Assembly (NCBI GenBank): GCA_942491575.1
Contig: CALOBT010000031.1
Location: forward strand, 558,001 to 622,000
DNA: 64,000 nucleotides
From: CAZHNW01 sp942491575
Lineage (GTDB): Bacteria > Spirochaetota > UBA4802 > UBA5550
Direction of reading: 5' to 3'
Shown: positions 28,345 through 36,472 of the stretch, in pieces
Position numbering within the stretch: the first letter of the stretch is position 1
Layout of the letters: every line of letters starts with the position of its first letter
Position numbers and translations under genes: made by a program
The notes under the pieces: generated by a model
What the model saw: the letters and a program-made list of their open reading frames with translations, nothing else
Database searches by the model: none
Told to the model about the DNA's origin: nothing

Positions 28345-28845
28345 CTACCGCAGTTTTTTAATGGCCTTCTCCAGGCGTGTTAATGTGTCTTTTTTATTTC
28401 CAGTTTCGGAAAAGACGATATAGCCTTTTTTGTTTACCAGAAAGGTTGCCGGGACAGTTTTTTTGGGATTATAATTCTGCAGGGCCATGTGGTAGAGGTC
28501 CATGAGGTAATCATGCTGGATTCCCAGTGCCTTCAGGGTTTTTTCAGCTTTATCTTTAGCGTTTCCGGAACTGTCGTTTTTATCAACATTGATGAGGATC
28601 AGTTTCAGATTTTTGGCTTTGGCATATTTTTTTTCGAATTCGATCAGGTGGGGCATCTCTTTTTTACATGGGGCACAGAAACTTGCCCAGAAGGCAATGA
28701 GTAGGTTGCCTTTAAGACGTGACTTGTAGGTGAATTGTCCCTTGTTGTTCATTAATGCGAATCCAGGGGCTTTTTTGGCAGCCTGGAGATTTCCTGCGGT
28801 GATAATAACAGCTGCAACAAGCAAAACCGGTAGAATGCGTTTCAT
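28345..28845 (-). CDS. TlpA/ResA-type periplasmic thioredoxin
   Basis: A 166-residue exported redox protein of the TlpA family, with a signal peptide (about 1-22) and the active site WASFCAPCKKEMPH (CAPC near residue 60). It probably reduces disulfides in the periplasm, for example in apocytochrome haem-binding cysteines, which fits the cytochrome gene 82 bases downstream. The start at 28845 is chosen because the signal peptide begins there and GGGGAG lies upstream; the frame stays open to 28884. Its exact partner is inferred. Confidence 0.9.
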   Translation of the reverse strand: MKRILPVLLVAAVIITAGNLQAAKKAPGFALMNNKGQFTYKSRLKGNLLIAFWASFCAPCKKEMPHLIEFEKKYAKAKNLKLILINVDKNDSSGNAKDKAEKTLKALGIQHDYLMDLYHMALQNYNPKKTVPATFLVNKKGYIVFSETGNKKDTLTRLEKAIKKLR

Positions 28846-29107
28846 TGAATATATGCTCCCCTGATGATTAATCTGTTTCACCATAGTGGCAGGATTATTA
28901 ATTTAATGCAAGAATAATTCATTTTGCCGGTATCGTCATGATTGCAAATTGATTTTCTGGAAAAAAGTAGTTATTAAAAACTTCTGTAGACCCTCTTCGG
29001 GTGTGGCGCCGGGAAATTTATCAACAGAATGCCTGTAGTGCCCCGGGGATTGACAGGGGAAAGCATGGCAATTTGTCACATTTTTTTATCTTCGGGAGTA
29101 TCCAGGC

Positions 29108-29165
29108 TTGACGAATATTAAGAATTTATGTATTTTAAACCTATGTTTAAATCATCTGTTTAAAT
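29108..29165 (+). promoter_or_regulatory. Promoter with inverted repeat upstream of the TetR-RND genes
   Basis: TTGACG (29108-29113), 17 bases, TATTTT (29131-29136). The palindrome TTTAAAC-CTAT-GTTTAAA (29134-29151) overlaps the -10 box, and a further GTTTAAAT follows at 29158. This fits an autorepressor site for the TetR protein encoded 20 bases downstream. Confidence 0.7.
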
Positions 29166-29184
29166 CGCGCGTTTTAGAGGGGTC

Positions 29185-29757
29185 ATGGACACAACCAAGG
29201 AAAAAATCATTGAAACCACACTTGAGCTTGTAGGAAAGAGTGGGATTACCGGCCTTACCACAAGACAAATTGCCAGGAAATCGGGGGTGAACGTAGCGGC
29301 CCTCAATTATCATTTTGGTTCAAAGGATAACCTGATTAGTGAGGCATTCAAATATTTTAAATTGCAGGTAGAGCTGATATTTGATGCCCTGATTGATCCG
29401 ACAATCCCTGCCAAGGAGCGTCTTAAAATATTCATTATTGATTACGTTAATCACCTGAATAAAAATCCAGGCATACCCAGGGCATTAATCACTATGACAA
29501 TCTCGGGGAATAACCTGAATCCTGAATTTCTGGAAATGATGTCTTTTGGGAAGGACCGGTTTATTAATACTATTGCAGAAATTACTGAAATAGAAAATGA
29601 AAAGCTTCTTACCATGATGGCGATGCGTTTTTTCTCCTGTATTATATATCCTGTGCTTATGGGAAACTATCTGGAAAATATTTTTGATTTTAGTTATAAT
29701 AATCCAGAGGACAGGGAAAAGTACCTGGACCTCGTAATTTCTGATATTTTGGAGTAA
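29185..29757 (+). CDS. TetR-family transcriptional regulator
   Basis: A 190-residue dimeric repressor. The N-terminal helix-turn-helix reads KEKIIETTLELVGKSG...TTRQIARKSGVNVAALNYHFGSKDNL (about 4-50), and the rest is the helical ligand domain. It overlies a promoter with an inverted repeat at 29134-29151 and lies four bases before the RND transporter start, so it most likely represses both genes until a substrate of the pump binds. Substrate unknown. Family certain. Confidence 0.93.
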   Translation: MDTTKEKIIETTLELVGKSGITGLTTRQIARKSGVNVAALNYHFGSKDNLISEAFKYFKLQVELIFDALIDPTIPAKERLKIFIIDYVNHLNKNPGIPRALITMTISGNNLNPEFLEMMSFGKDRFINTIAEITEIENEKLLTMMAMRFFSCIIYPVLMGNYLENIFDFSYNNPEDREKYLDLVISDILE

Positions 29758-29761
29758 CAAC

Positions 29762-32700
29762 ATGGAAAAGATAACTTCATTTTTTCTAAATAGAAAAATG
29801 CTTGTGAATGTAATTATTATTACGACGGTAATATATGGTCTTCACTCTTTGAATATGATGAACAAAGAGGCGATTCCCGAAGTTTCAACCGGTCAGATTG
29901 TCATCACAACAATCTATCCCGGGGCCTCTGCACGGGATGTGGAGATGAACGTTACTGTTCCTATAGAGATTGAATTGAAGGAAGTATCCGGTATTAAAGA
30001 AGTTATTTCCTCTTCGAATGAGGGATTGTCAATTGTAACCGTTATCGCCGATGAAGATTTCGATGATGATCAGCTCCAGCAGCTTTATGAAGATATTGAC
30101 AGCTCAATTACCAAAATTGATGACCTGCCGAATGAAATAGACGGCAAGCCAACCATGTCAAAAATCACCTCTGATGACCAGCCCTTCATAGAGATTGCCT
30201 TTCAGGGTGAATATAAGGTGCTGTATAAGCTCCTCAATTCAGCTGCAGATGACCTGCGCCAATTCCCTGATATTTCCCAGGCGGAGATCATTGGGGTTCC
30301 GGACCCGGAGGTGCATATACTGGTGGATCCCCTAAAGGCAAAAAAGGAGTATATCGGTCTCAGGACAATTATCGGAGCCATTGAGGGAAGAAATCTTGAA
30401 GGTTCCGGGGGTACCCTTGAATCATTCGTTGGACAGAAAAAGGTTGTATCCATTAATAAATTTGAAAAGTATGATGAAGTTCTTGATACCATCCTGCGAA
30501 TGTCTCCCGACAGCAGCCGTTTCGGCGTTCGGCTGAGGGATGTGGCGACCCTATCCATTGAACCTGAAGATGTTAAACTCAAAGTGCGAAACTCAGGGAA
30601 ACCTGGCGCCTCCATTGTGCTGAAAAAGAAAAAAGGGGGAAATATTCTTCGGGGAAGCAGAGATGTTCATAACTACATCAATAAGCTTAAACTTCCCCCA
30701 GGTGTAACAGTTTCTATCATCAGCGACCAGTCTAAAATGACCAGGGACCGACTTGAACTGACAGTGGATAATGCCATCATGGGTTTTATCCTGGTGATGA
30801 TTATCCTGTTTCTTATTTTCGATTTTAAAACGGCCTTCTGGACAGCCTTTGGTATTCCTTTTTCTCTCTTTTTCGCATTTATCATTCTTTATGCTTCGGG
30901 ACAGAGTATAAACATGATTTCTCTGGGGGGATTTATCGTTGTAATCGGTATTCTCGTGGATGATGCAATTATAATTGCGGAAGCCTATAAATCAAATACG
31001 GAAAAGGGGATGAATAACCGGGAGGCTGCTGTAGAAGCGGTGCGCGTCATGTGGAAGCCCGTACTGGCGGCTACGACTACTACAGCCCTTGCTTTTTCTC
31101 CAATAATGAACCTTGGAGGGCTGCCGGGCAAATTTGTCTGGATACTTCCCCTCGTGGTGATAATTGCCCTTCTGGGATCACTGATTGATGTCTATTTCTT
31201 TTTGCCCCCTCATCTTGTTCATGAGAAAAGAAAGAAGAAAGAGAAGAGGGTGGAAGAAAAGAAGGCTTTTGTACTGAAGCTGGAGAAAAACTATCACGGT
31301 TTCCTGGAAAGGGCGGTAAAATTGCGTTATCCAATTATTGCAATTTTTATTGCAGTTTTCTTTCTCAGTGTGTTTACCGCCAAAAATTTTCTGCCAAAGG
31401 ACCCCTTTCCCCAGGATTCAGCGGAAGGTTTTACCGTATCTTTAACATTTCCCAATACATACGGAATGAAGGATACTGAAAAGGCCATCATACCCTTTGA
31501 AAAAATTATTTCAGCTATCCCGGAAAATGAACTGGTTGGCTACAGTGTGCGAATGGGAACCAACAGCACCTACAGTCTCACGACCAGGGGGGTGCAGGAA
31601 AATATCGCGACAATGTTTATTTATCTTACTCCCTATTCAACCCGGGACAGAACTGCCTTTGAAATTATTAAAGATGTGAGGGATAAGATTAATGCACATA
31701 AAATGAAAGATGAATTCAACTATCTCCTTGATATAATGAGGGTTGGAGCACCCCTGGGGAAAGAATTTGAAGTAAGGGTCGCCGCAAATGACCGGGAAAT
31801 GAGAATGACTAAAGTAAAAGAGATAAAAAAATATCTCCTTACCCTGAAGGGAGTCAAAAGCGTTGATGATGACTACGTGAAGGGGAAGGATGAAATAAAT
31901 ATCCGCATGAACCATAATCTTATCGCCAGTGCAAAATTATCAGTAAAAGACATACTCACGGCGCTGCGTATCTCCTTTGACGGGATGAAGGTCACCAGTT
32001 TTCGAGATGTCGATGGAGAAATGAATTACCGCCTTCGTCTCAATAAAAAGGCAAGGGCTGATATGGGATTTATTAAATCTCTTCCGGTTATGAACTCCCT
32101 GGGGAATATGGTAAACCTTGGCGCCATGATATACGGAGTCAGTAATAAGGCGAGCGGTGAGATTATTCACTATAATGGAAAAAGAACCACTACGGTTTTT
32201 GGAAATATAGATCCACAGAAAATAAGTGGCAAGGAAGTTATCGATTTTATCGCAGCAAAATTTCCTTCGGATAAAAATGTAGAGATTACCTTCGGTGGAC
32301 AACCTGTTGAAGGAGGGAAAATTTTTGGCTCCCTGGGAAATGCCGCCCTTATAGCAGCGATAAGTATATTCCTTGTAATCTCCCTGATATTTAATTCTTT
32401 TACCAAGCCTTTACTTATTATTGCCGTGATTCCCTTTACTGTTGCCGGTGTTATTTTTGCACTCTTTGCCCACGGATATCCACTTTCACTCTTTGCAGGT
32501 ATTGCAATAGTGGGCCTTATGGGTATTATTGTAAATGACTCCATTGTAATGATCCACACCGTAGAAGAATTGAAAGAAGAAGAAACCCTTCAAAGGGGGC
32601 ATATTATTGATGGTGCGGTGTCCCGTCTCAGGCCTATTCTGCTTACTTCCTTTACGACGATAATGGGCCTTTTTCCCACCGCCTATGCCATCGGTGGGTA

Positions 32701-32872
32701 TGATCCGTTCCTTTCACAGATGTGTGTCGGACTTGCCTGGGGACTCCTTTTTGGTCTGACGGTAGTATTGATTTTTCTCCCAAGTCTTTATGTTGTCAGC
32801 ATTGATTTGCATCATTTGATAGAAGGGTTGAAAAATTATTTTAGCAACTTAAGGAATAAAGCGGCGGCGTGA
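29762..32872 (+). CDS. RND-family efflux transporter permease
   Basis: A 1036-residue inner membrane proton-driven exporter of the AcrB/HAE type. Features in order: first membrane helix (about 12-30), a large periplasmic domain, helices 2-6 (about 335-480), second periplasmic domain, helices 7-12 (about 520 and 860-1030). The proton-relay acidic pair is visible in the helix GGFIVVIGILVDDAIIIAEAY. The regulator lies directly upstream. No membrane fusion protein or TolC-like gene is adjacent, which is unusual for an RND operon, so partners must be supplied from elsewhere. Codon GGAGTAACAAC precedes the ATG. Drug, lipid or metal substrate cannot be told. Confidence 0.93.
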   Translation: MEKITSFFLNRKMLVNVIIITTVIYGLHSLNMMNKEAIPEVSTGQIVITTIYPGASARDVEMNVTVPIEIELKEVSGIKEVISSSNEGLSIVTVIADEDFDDDQLQQLYEDIDSSITKIDDLPNEIDGKPTMSKITSDDQPFIEIAFQGEYKVLYKLLNSAADDLRQFPDISQAEIIGVPDPEVHILVDPLKAKKEYIGLRTIIGAIEGRNLEGSGGTLESFVGQKKVVSINKFEKYDEVLDTILRMSPDSSRFGVRLRDVATLSIEPEDVKLKVRNSGKPGASIVLKKKKGGNILRGSRDVHNYINKLKLPPGVTVSIISDQSKMTRDRLELTVDNAIMGFILVMIILFLIFDFKTAFWTAFGIPFSLFFAFIILYASGQSINMISLGGFIVVIGILVDDAIIIAEAYKSNTEKGMNNREAAVEAVRVMWKPVLAATTTTALAFSPIMNLGGLPGKFVWILPLVVIIALLGSLIDVYFFLPPHLVHEKRKKKEKRVEEKKAFVLKLEKNYHGFLERAVKLRYPIIAIFIAVFFLSVFTAKNFLPKDPFPQDSAEGFTVSLTFPNTYGMKDTEKAIIPFEKIISAIPENELVGYSVRMGTNSTYSLTTRGVQENIATMFIYLTPYSTRDRTAFEIIKDVRDKINAHKMKDEFNYLLDIMRVGAPLGKEFEVRVAANDREMRMTKVKEIKKYLLTLKGVKSVDDDYVKGKDEINIRMNHNLIASAKLSVKDILTALRISFDGMKVTSFRDVDGEMNYRLRLNKKARADMGFIKSLPVMNSLGNMVNLGAMIYGVSNKASGEIIHYNGKRTTTVFGNIDPQKISGKEVIDFIAAKFPSDKNVEITFGGQPVEGGKIFGSLGNAALIAAISIFLVISLIFNSFTKPLLIIAVIPFTVAGVIFALFAHGYPLSLFAGIAIVGLMGIIVNDSIVMIHTVEELKEEETLQRGHIIDGAVSRLRPILLTSFTTIMGLFPTAYAIGGYDPFLSQMCVGLAWGLLFGLTVVLIFLPSLYVVSIDLHHLIEGLKNYFSNLRNKAAA

Positions 32873-33129
32873 TTTAAAGCTGATTAACTGATCTATTAGC
32901 GGATTGCAGGGGTGAAATTCCTCTCTGAAGGAATGGTTTAAGGGGTGGGGGGGAAGTTTTATGCTCCTCTATTCTGAAAATAATTAATTTTCAGAGAAAA
33001 AAATGTTGCCACCTTGAAGGCCCCCGCAGGATAATAATTTTCAAATGCAGTATACCCTGTGGGGAATGTCTTCCCGGTCTGATCGGGATTGATTGACTCG
33101 GGGTAGTAAAGATTTCCGGATAGGATCCA

Positions 33130-33624
33130 GTGTATAAATATATTTTTTTTATAACGGTATTTTTCTTCGTCTGCGGTAATCTCTATGCCGCGGATGGAAG
33201 AGATGTGAATATTAACCGGAAGGGGCTTCAGTTGCTGCAACAGAAGGATTTTATAGATGCTGAAAAAATGTTCACCAGGGCCATCGGCATCAACTCCGGA
33301 AATAAGTTTTATTATAATAATCTTGCAGTTGCCCAAATGAAGCAGGGAAAGTATGATAATGCCTATAATAATTTATTGAAGGCAGTTGCCATTGATCCCG
33401 GCTATGTAAAGGCTTACTCAAATCTTGCAGTTACCTGTTTTCATCTTCGAAAATATCCCCTTGCCTATCGGCATTATGTCAGGGCCCGGGCTCTGGACCG
33501 GGAATATGTGAAAAAACGTTTCGCTCAAAAAAAAATGCAACAGGAGTTGAAACGATTGCACATGGAAAATCCTGAAAATGAAGAATATCGAAGACTTTAT
33601 CTTCAGGTTCTCGAAGCTGATTAA
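33130..33624 (+). CDS. Secreted TPR-repeat protein
   Basis: A 164-residue protein with a signal peptide (YIFFITVFFFVCGNLYAA) and about three TPR repeats: GLQLLQQKDFIDAEKMFTRAI, NNLAVAQMKQGKYDNAYNNLLKAVAIDPGYVKAYSNLAV, and HLRKYPLAYRHYVRARAL. The start is a GTG at 33130 with AGGAT upstream. It is probably periplasmic and acts in protein-protein contacts. It ends 12 bases from the convergent uup stop. Partner unknown. Confidence 0.85.
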   Translation: MYKYIFFITVFFFVCGNLYAADGRDVNINRKGLQLLQQKDFIDAEKMFTRAIGINSGNKFYYNNLAVAQMKQGKYDNAYNNLLKAVAIDPGYVKAYSNLAVTCFHLRKYPLAYRHYVRARALDREYVKKRFAQKKMQQELKRLHMENPENEEYRRLYLQVLEAD

Positions 33625-33636
33625 TACGCCTCTGTA

Positions 33637-35421
33637 TCATGAAGTAAAGGATGCTTCGAGGGCTTCCAGCTCTTCCCAGCGGGCGAAGAGATTCTCCAGC
33701 TCAGCTTCCAGCTCTTCAAGTTCGGTTTTGGTTTCCGCAACGGCTGTTCCCTTTTTCTGATAAAATTCGGGGTCAGACATCATTTCGATTAACTCATGCT
33801 TGCGTTTTTCTTTTTCTTCGAGAAGCCCCGGGAGGGCCTCCAGTTCTTTTTTTTCTTTGAAGCTCAGTTTCTTTTTTGCCTGCTTTGGCTTTTCCCTGGT
33901 CTTCTTTTCAGTCCTTGCATCTTCCTGCCGGCTTTTGTTCCCCTGGATCAGCCAGTCATCGTATCCCCCGGCGTATTCACAAAGGTCTCCGTTGTTTTCA
34001 AATACAATGGTACTGGTTGCCACATTATTGATGAATGATCGATCGTGGCTGACAAGGAGGAGTGTTCCCTTGTAGTCCAGGAGGAGTTCCTCCAGGAGTT
34101 CAACTGTTTCGATGTCCAGGTCATTGGTGGGCTCATCGAGAATCAGCAAATTTGCAGGACGTGTGAAAAGTTTTGCCAGCAGGAGCCGGTTTTTTTCGCC
34201 ACCGGACAATGCTGAAACTTTAGCATCGATCCTGTCCGGGGCAAAGAGGAAATCCTGAAGGTAGCCGATTACATGTTTTTTCCCGCCATTGAATTCAATT
34301 ATTTCATTACCGTCGGTGACATTTTCTCTCACAGTCCGGTCCTCATCCAGCTGGTTGCGGAGCTGGTCGAAATATGCAGTCTCGAGACGCGTACCGGACT
34401 TCACGGTACCGCTTTGAGGTTCGATTTCTTCGAGAAGTATTTTTATCAGCGTACTCTTGCCGCAGCCGTTAGGGCCGATTATGCCTATTTTGTCTCCGCG
34501 GAGGATTCTTGTGGAGAAGTTATTGATGATGGGAATATCGTTATATCCAAAGGTCAGGTTTTCAGCATCAATGACCATTTTCCCTGAGTTCTCCGTAGCC
34601 TGAATTTCCATTTTTGCAGTGCCGGTACGTTCCCTGCGGAGGGCCCTTTCCGCTCTCATTTTTTTTAATGCCCTGACACGCCCCTCGTTTCGTGTTCGCC
34701 GTGCCTTGATTCCCTGGCGAATCCACGCTTCTTCCTTGGCCTGGCGTTTGTCAAAGAGGGCATTGCCGGCTTCCTCCGACTCGAGCCAGGCTTCCTTTCT
34801 TTTCAGGAAGGTGTGGTAGTCGCACTTCCAGTCAAAGATGCTGCCCCGGTCAAGTTCGATAATACGGTTTGCAATTTTCTGAAGGAATGTTCTGTCGTGG
34901 GTGACAAAAAATATTGTTTTTTCATAGCGGGAGAGGAAGTTCTCCAGCCAGGTAATGGATTCGATGTCGAGATGGTTAGTCGGCTCATCAAGGAGGAGTA
35001 TGTCAGGTTCACTCACCAGGGCCCTTCCGAGGAGGACACGCCGTTTCATTCCCGCGGAGAGGGTTTCGAATTGAACGTCAGCATCGAGGGACATAAGCGA
35101 AAGGGTGCGTTCAATCTGGCGATGTGCATCCTTCTCATCATGATGTGTTACCCCTGAAGATATCATCTCCTGAATTGTTCCGGAAATATCTGAGGGAACT
35201 TCCTGGGTAAGAAGGGAAGTCCTCATGTTTTTGTCCTGAACAAGGCTGCCTGTATCAGGCTGGAGGTCGCCATTGATCAGTTTCATCATGGTAGACTTCC
35301 CGGTTCCGTTTCTTCCCAGGAGGGAAATTTTTTCCCCTTCATGGATTTGAAGGTCAACGCCATCAAGCAGGGGTGCGCTTCCGAAAGCAAGGGTGACATT
35401 TTGAAAATTTAAAAGGGCCAT
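33637..35421 (-). CDS. uup: ABC-F ATPase Uup
   Basis: A 594-residue cytoplasmic ATPase with two ABC domains and no membrane part. Walker A motifs are GRNGTGKST (about 36-44) and GPNGCGKST (about 320-328); signature and Walker B are LSAGMKRRVLLGRAL...ILLLDEPTNHLD and LSGGEKNRLLLAKLF...LLILDEPTNDLD. A linker of about 80 residues joins them, and a charged C-terminal coiled coil (about 510-594) is typical of Uup. Uup proteins act on the ribosome and influence transposon excision and branch-intermediate processing. It is a single gene between the TPR gene and the glycyl radical operon. Confidence 0.92.
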   Translation of the reverse strand: MALLNFQNVTLAFGSAPLLDGVDLQIHEGEKISLLGRNGTGKSTMMKLINGDLQPDTGSLVQDKNMRTSLLTQEVPSDISGTIQEMISSGVTHHDEKDAHRQIERTLSLMSLDADVQFETLSAGMKRRVLLGRALVSEPDILLLDEPTNHLDIESITWLENFLSRYEKTIFFVTHDRTFLQKIANRIIELDRGSIFDWKCDYHTFLKRKEAWLESEEAGNALFDKRQAKEEAWIRQGIKARRTRNEGRVRALKKMRAERALRRERTGTAKMEIQATENSGKMVIDAENLTFGYNDIPIINNFSTRILRGDKIGIIGPNGCGKSTLIKILLEEIEPQSGTVKSGTRLETAYFDQLRNQLDEDRTVRENVTDGNEIIEFNGGKKHVIGYLQDFLFAPDRIDAKVSALSGGEKNRLLLAKLFTRPANLLILDEPTNDLDIETVELLEELLLDYKGTLLLVSHDRSFINNVATSTIVFENNGDLCEYAGGYDDWLIQGNKSRQEDARTEKKTREKPKQAKKKLSFKEKKELEALPGLLEEKEKRKHELIEMMSDPEFYQKKGTAVAETKTELEELEAELENLFARWEELEALEASFTS

Positions 35422-35505
35422 TAGAGTGATTCCATTAATTGTAATTAATTACGATGTGCCCGTGCCCCCTTAGTCTGTCAAGGCGATTTTTTCCGGATAA
35501 ATTCC

Positions 35506-36459
35506 TTATTCAATGTCTATGTCTGCATTCCTGAAGATTTGCCTGCATCTCTCGATTTCGACTTCCTTCATGAAAGTCTTCATTGTCTTCTTTTTCGAAT
35601 AAGGGTTTTCGACACCGATTTTGCTGTTTTTTTCATGCCAGAGGGGGTTGTAGGCAAGTAAGGAAGTACGGGAAACCTTCTTTTCTTTTAGAAAGGAGGC
35701 GATAGCTTCAAGGTTAGCGGCACCATCTGTGATTCCGGGAATCAATGGTGTTCGGGCCAGGATGGGGACGCCTCCATCAAGAAAACGCTCCTGGAGAATG
35801 GAGAAGTTTTCCAAAATTTTTTTATTGGAGGCGCCGCAGTATTTTTTATGTTCCGCATCATCAAATATTTTAATGTCAAAATAGATTTCATCCAGGTGGG
35901 GATAGACCCTGTCGAGAAAAATATTAATATCGAAGAGGCCGCATGTTTCAAGGAGAACCGGTACCCCCTCCTTTTTCAGGGCTGCGGCAAGTTCGGAAAT
36001 ATACTCCATGGCAATGGTGGGTTCCCCCCCGGAGAGGGTGACGCCTCCCCCGGATGTATCATAGAAGGGTTTATCCGCCAGGAGGCGGCTGATGACATCG
36101 GGAAGGGGCATTTGACTTCCCACCCTGCTCAAGGCCCCTGAAGGACAGACATCGATACATTCAAAGCAGAGGGTGCATCTCGACCGATTGATAAACCCCT
36201 TTTTCTTCTTTGTAATTGCCTTTTCCTGACAGGCTTTGATGCAGGCCCCGCAGGCAATACAGGTATTCCCGTCATGTGAGAGTTCAATGGAGGCCCTTTT
36301 GCTTTCGGGGTTATGGCACCAGACGCAGTCAAGGGGGCATCCCTTGAAGAAGACCACGGACCTGATGCCGGGGCCGTCATCAAGGGAATTACCTTTTATC
36401 TCAAGTATCAGTGGTGCCGCCGTTTTTAAAACTGCGGCAGCTTTAGTCTTTGCTGTCAT
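35506..36459 (-). CDS. Glycyl radical enzyme activase (radical SAM, PflA-like)
   Basis: A 317-residue radical SAM enzyme that installs the glycyl radical on the partner encoded just upstream. The SAM-cluster motif is FFKGCPLDCVWCHNPES (Cys-X3-Cys-X2-Cys, about 38-48). Two extra 4Fe-4S motifs, CIACGACIKACQ and CTLCFECIDVCP, lie at about 63-110, as in activases of eliminases and decarboxylases rather than the short PflA. The glycine-rich GGGVTLSGGEP follows. The start at 36459 has AAGGAG at nine bases; the frame is open further upstream into the enzyme gene. It lies 13 bases after the glycyl radical enzyme stop. Family firm; the partner follows from position. Confidence 0.93.
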   Translation of the reverse strand: MTAKTKAAAVLKTAAPLILEIKGNSLDDGPGIRSVVFFKGCPLDCVWCHNPESKRASIELSHDGNTCIACGACIKACQEKAITKKKKGFINRSRCTLCFECIDVCPSGALSRVGSQMPLPDVISRLLADKPFYDTSGGGVTLSGGEPTIAMEYISELAAALKKEGVPVLLETCGLFDINIFLDRVYPHLDEIYFDIKIFDDAEHKKYCGASNKKILENFSILQERFLDGGVPILARTPLIPGITDGAANLEAIASFLKEKKVSRTSLLAYNPLWHEKNSKIGVENPYSKKKTMKTFMKEVEIERCRQIFRNADIDIE

Positions 36460-36472
36460 GTTCATTAACTCC

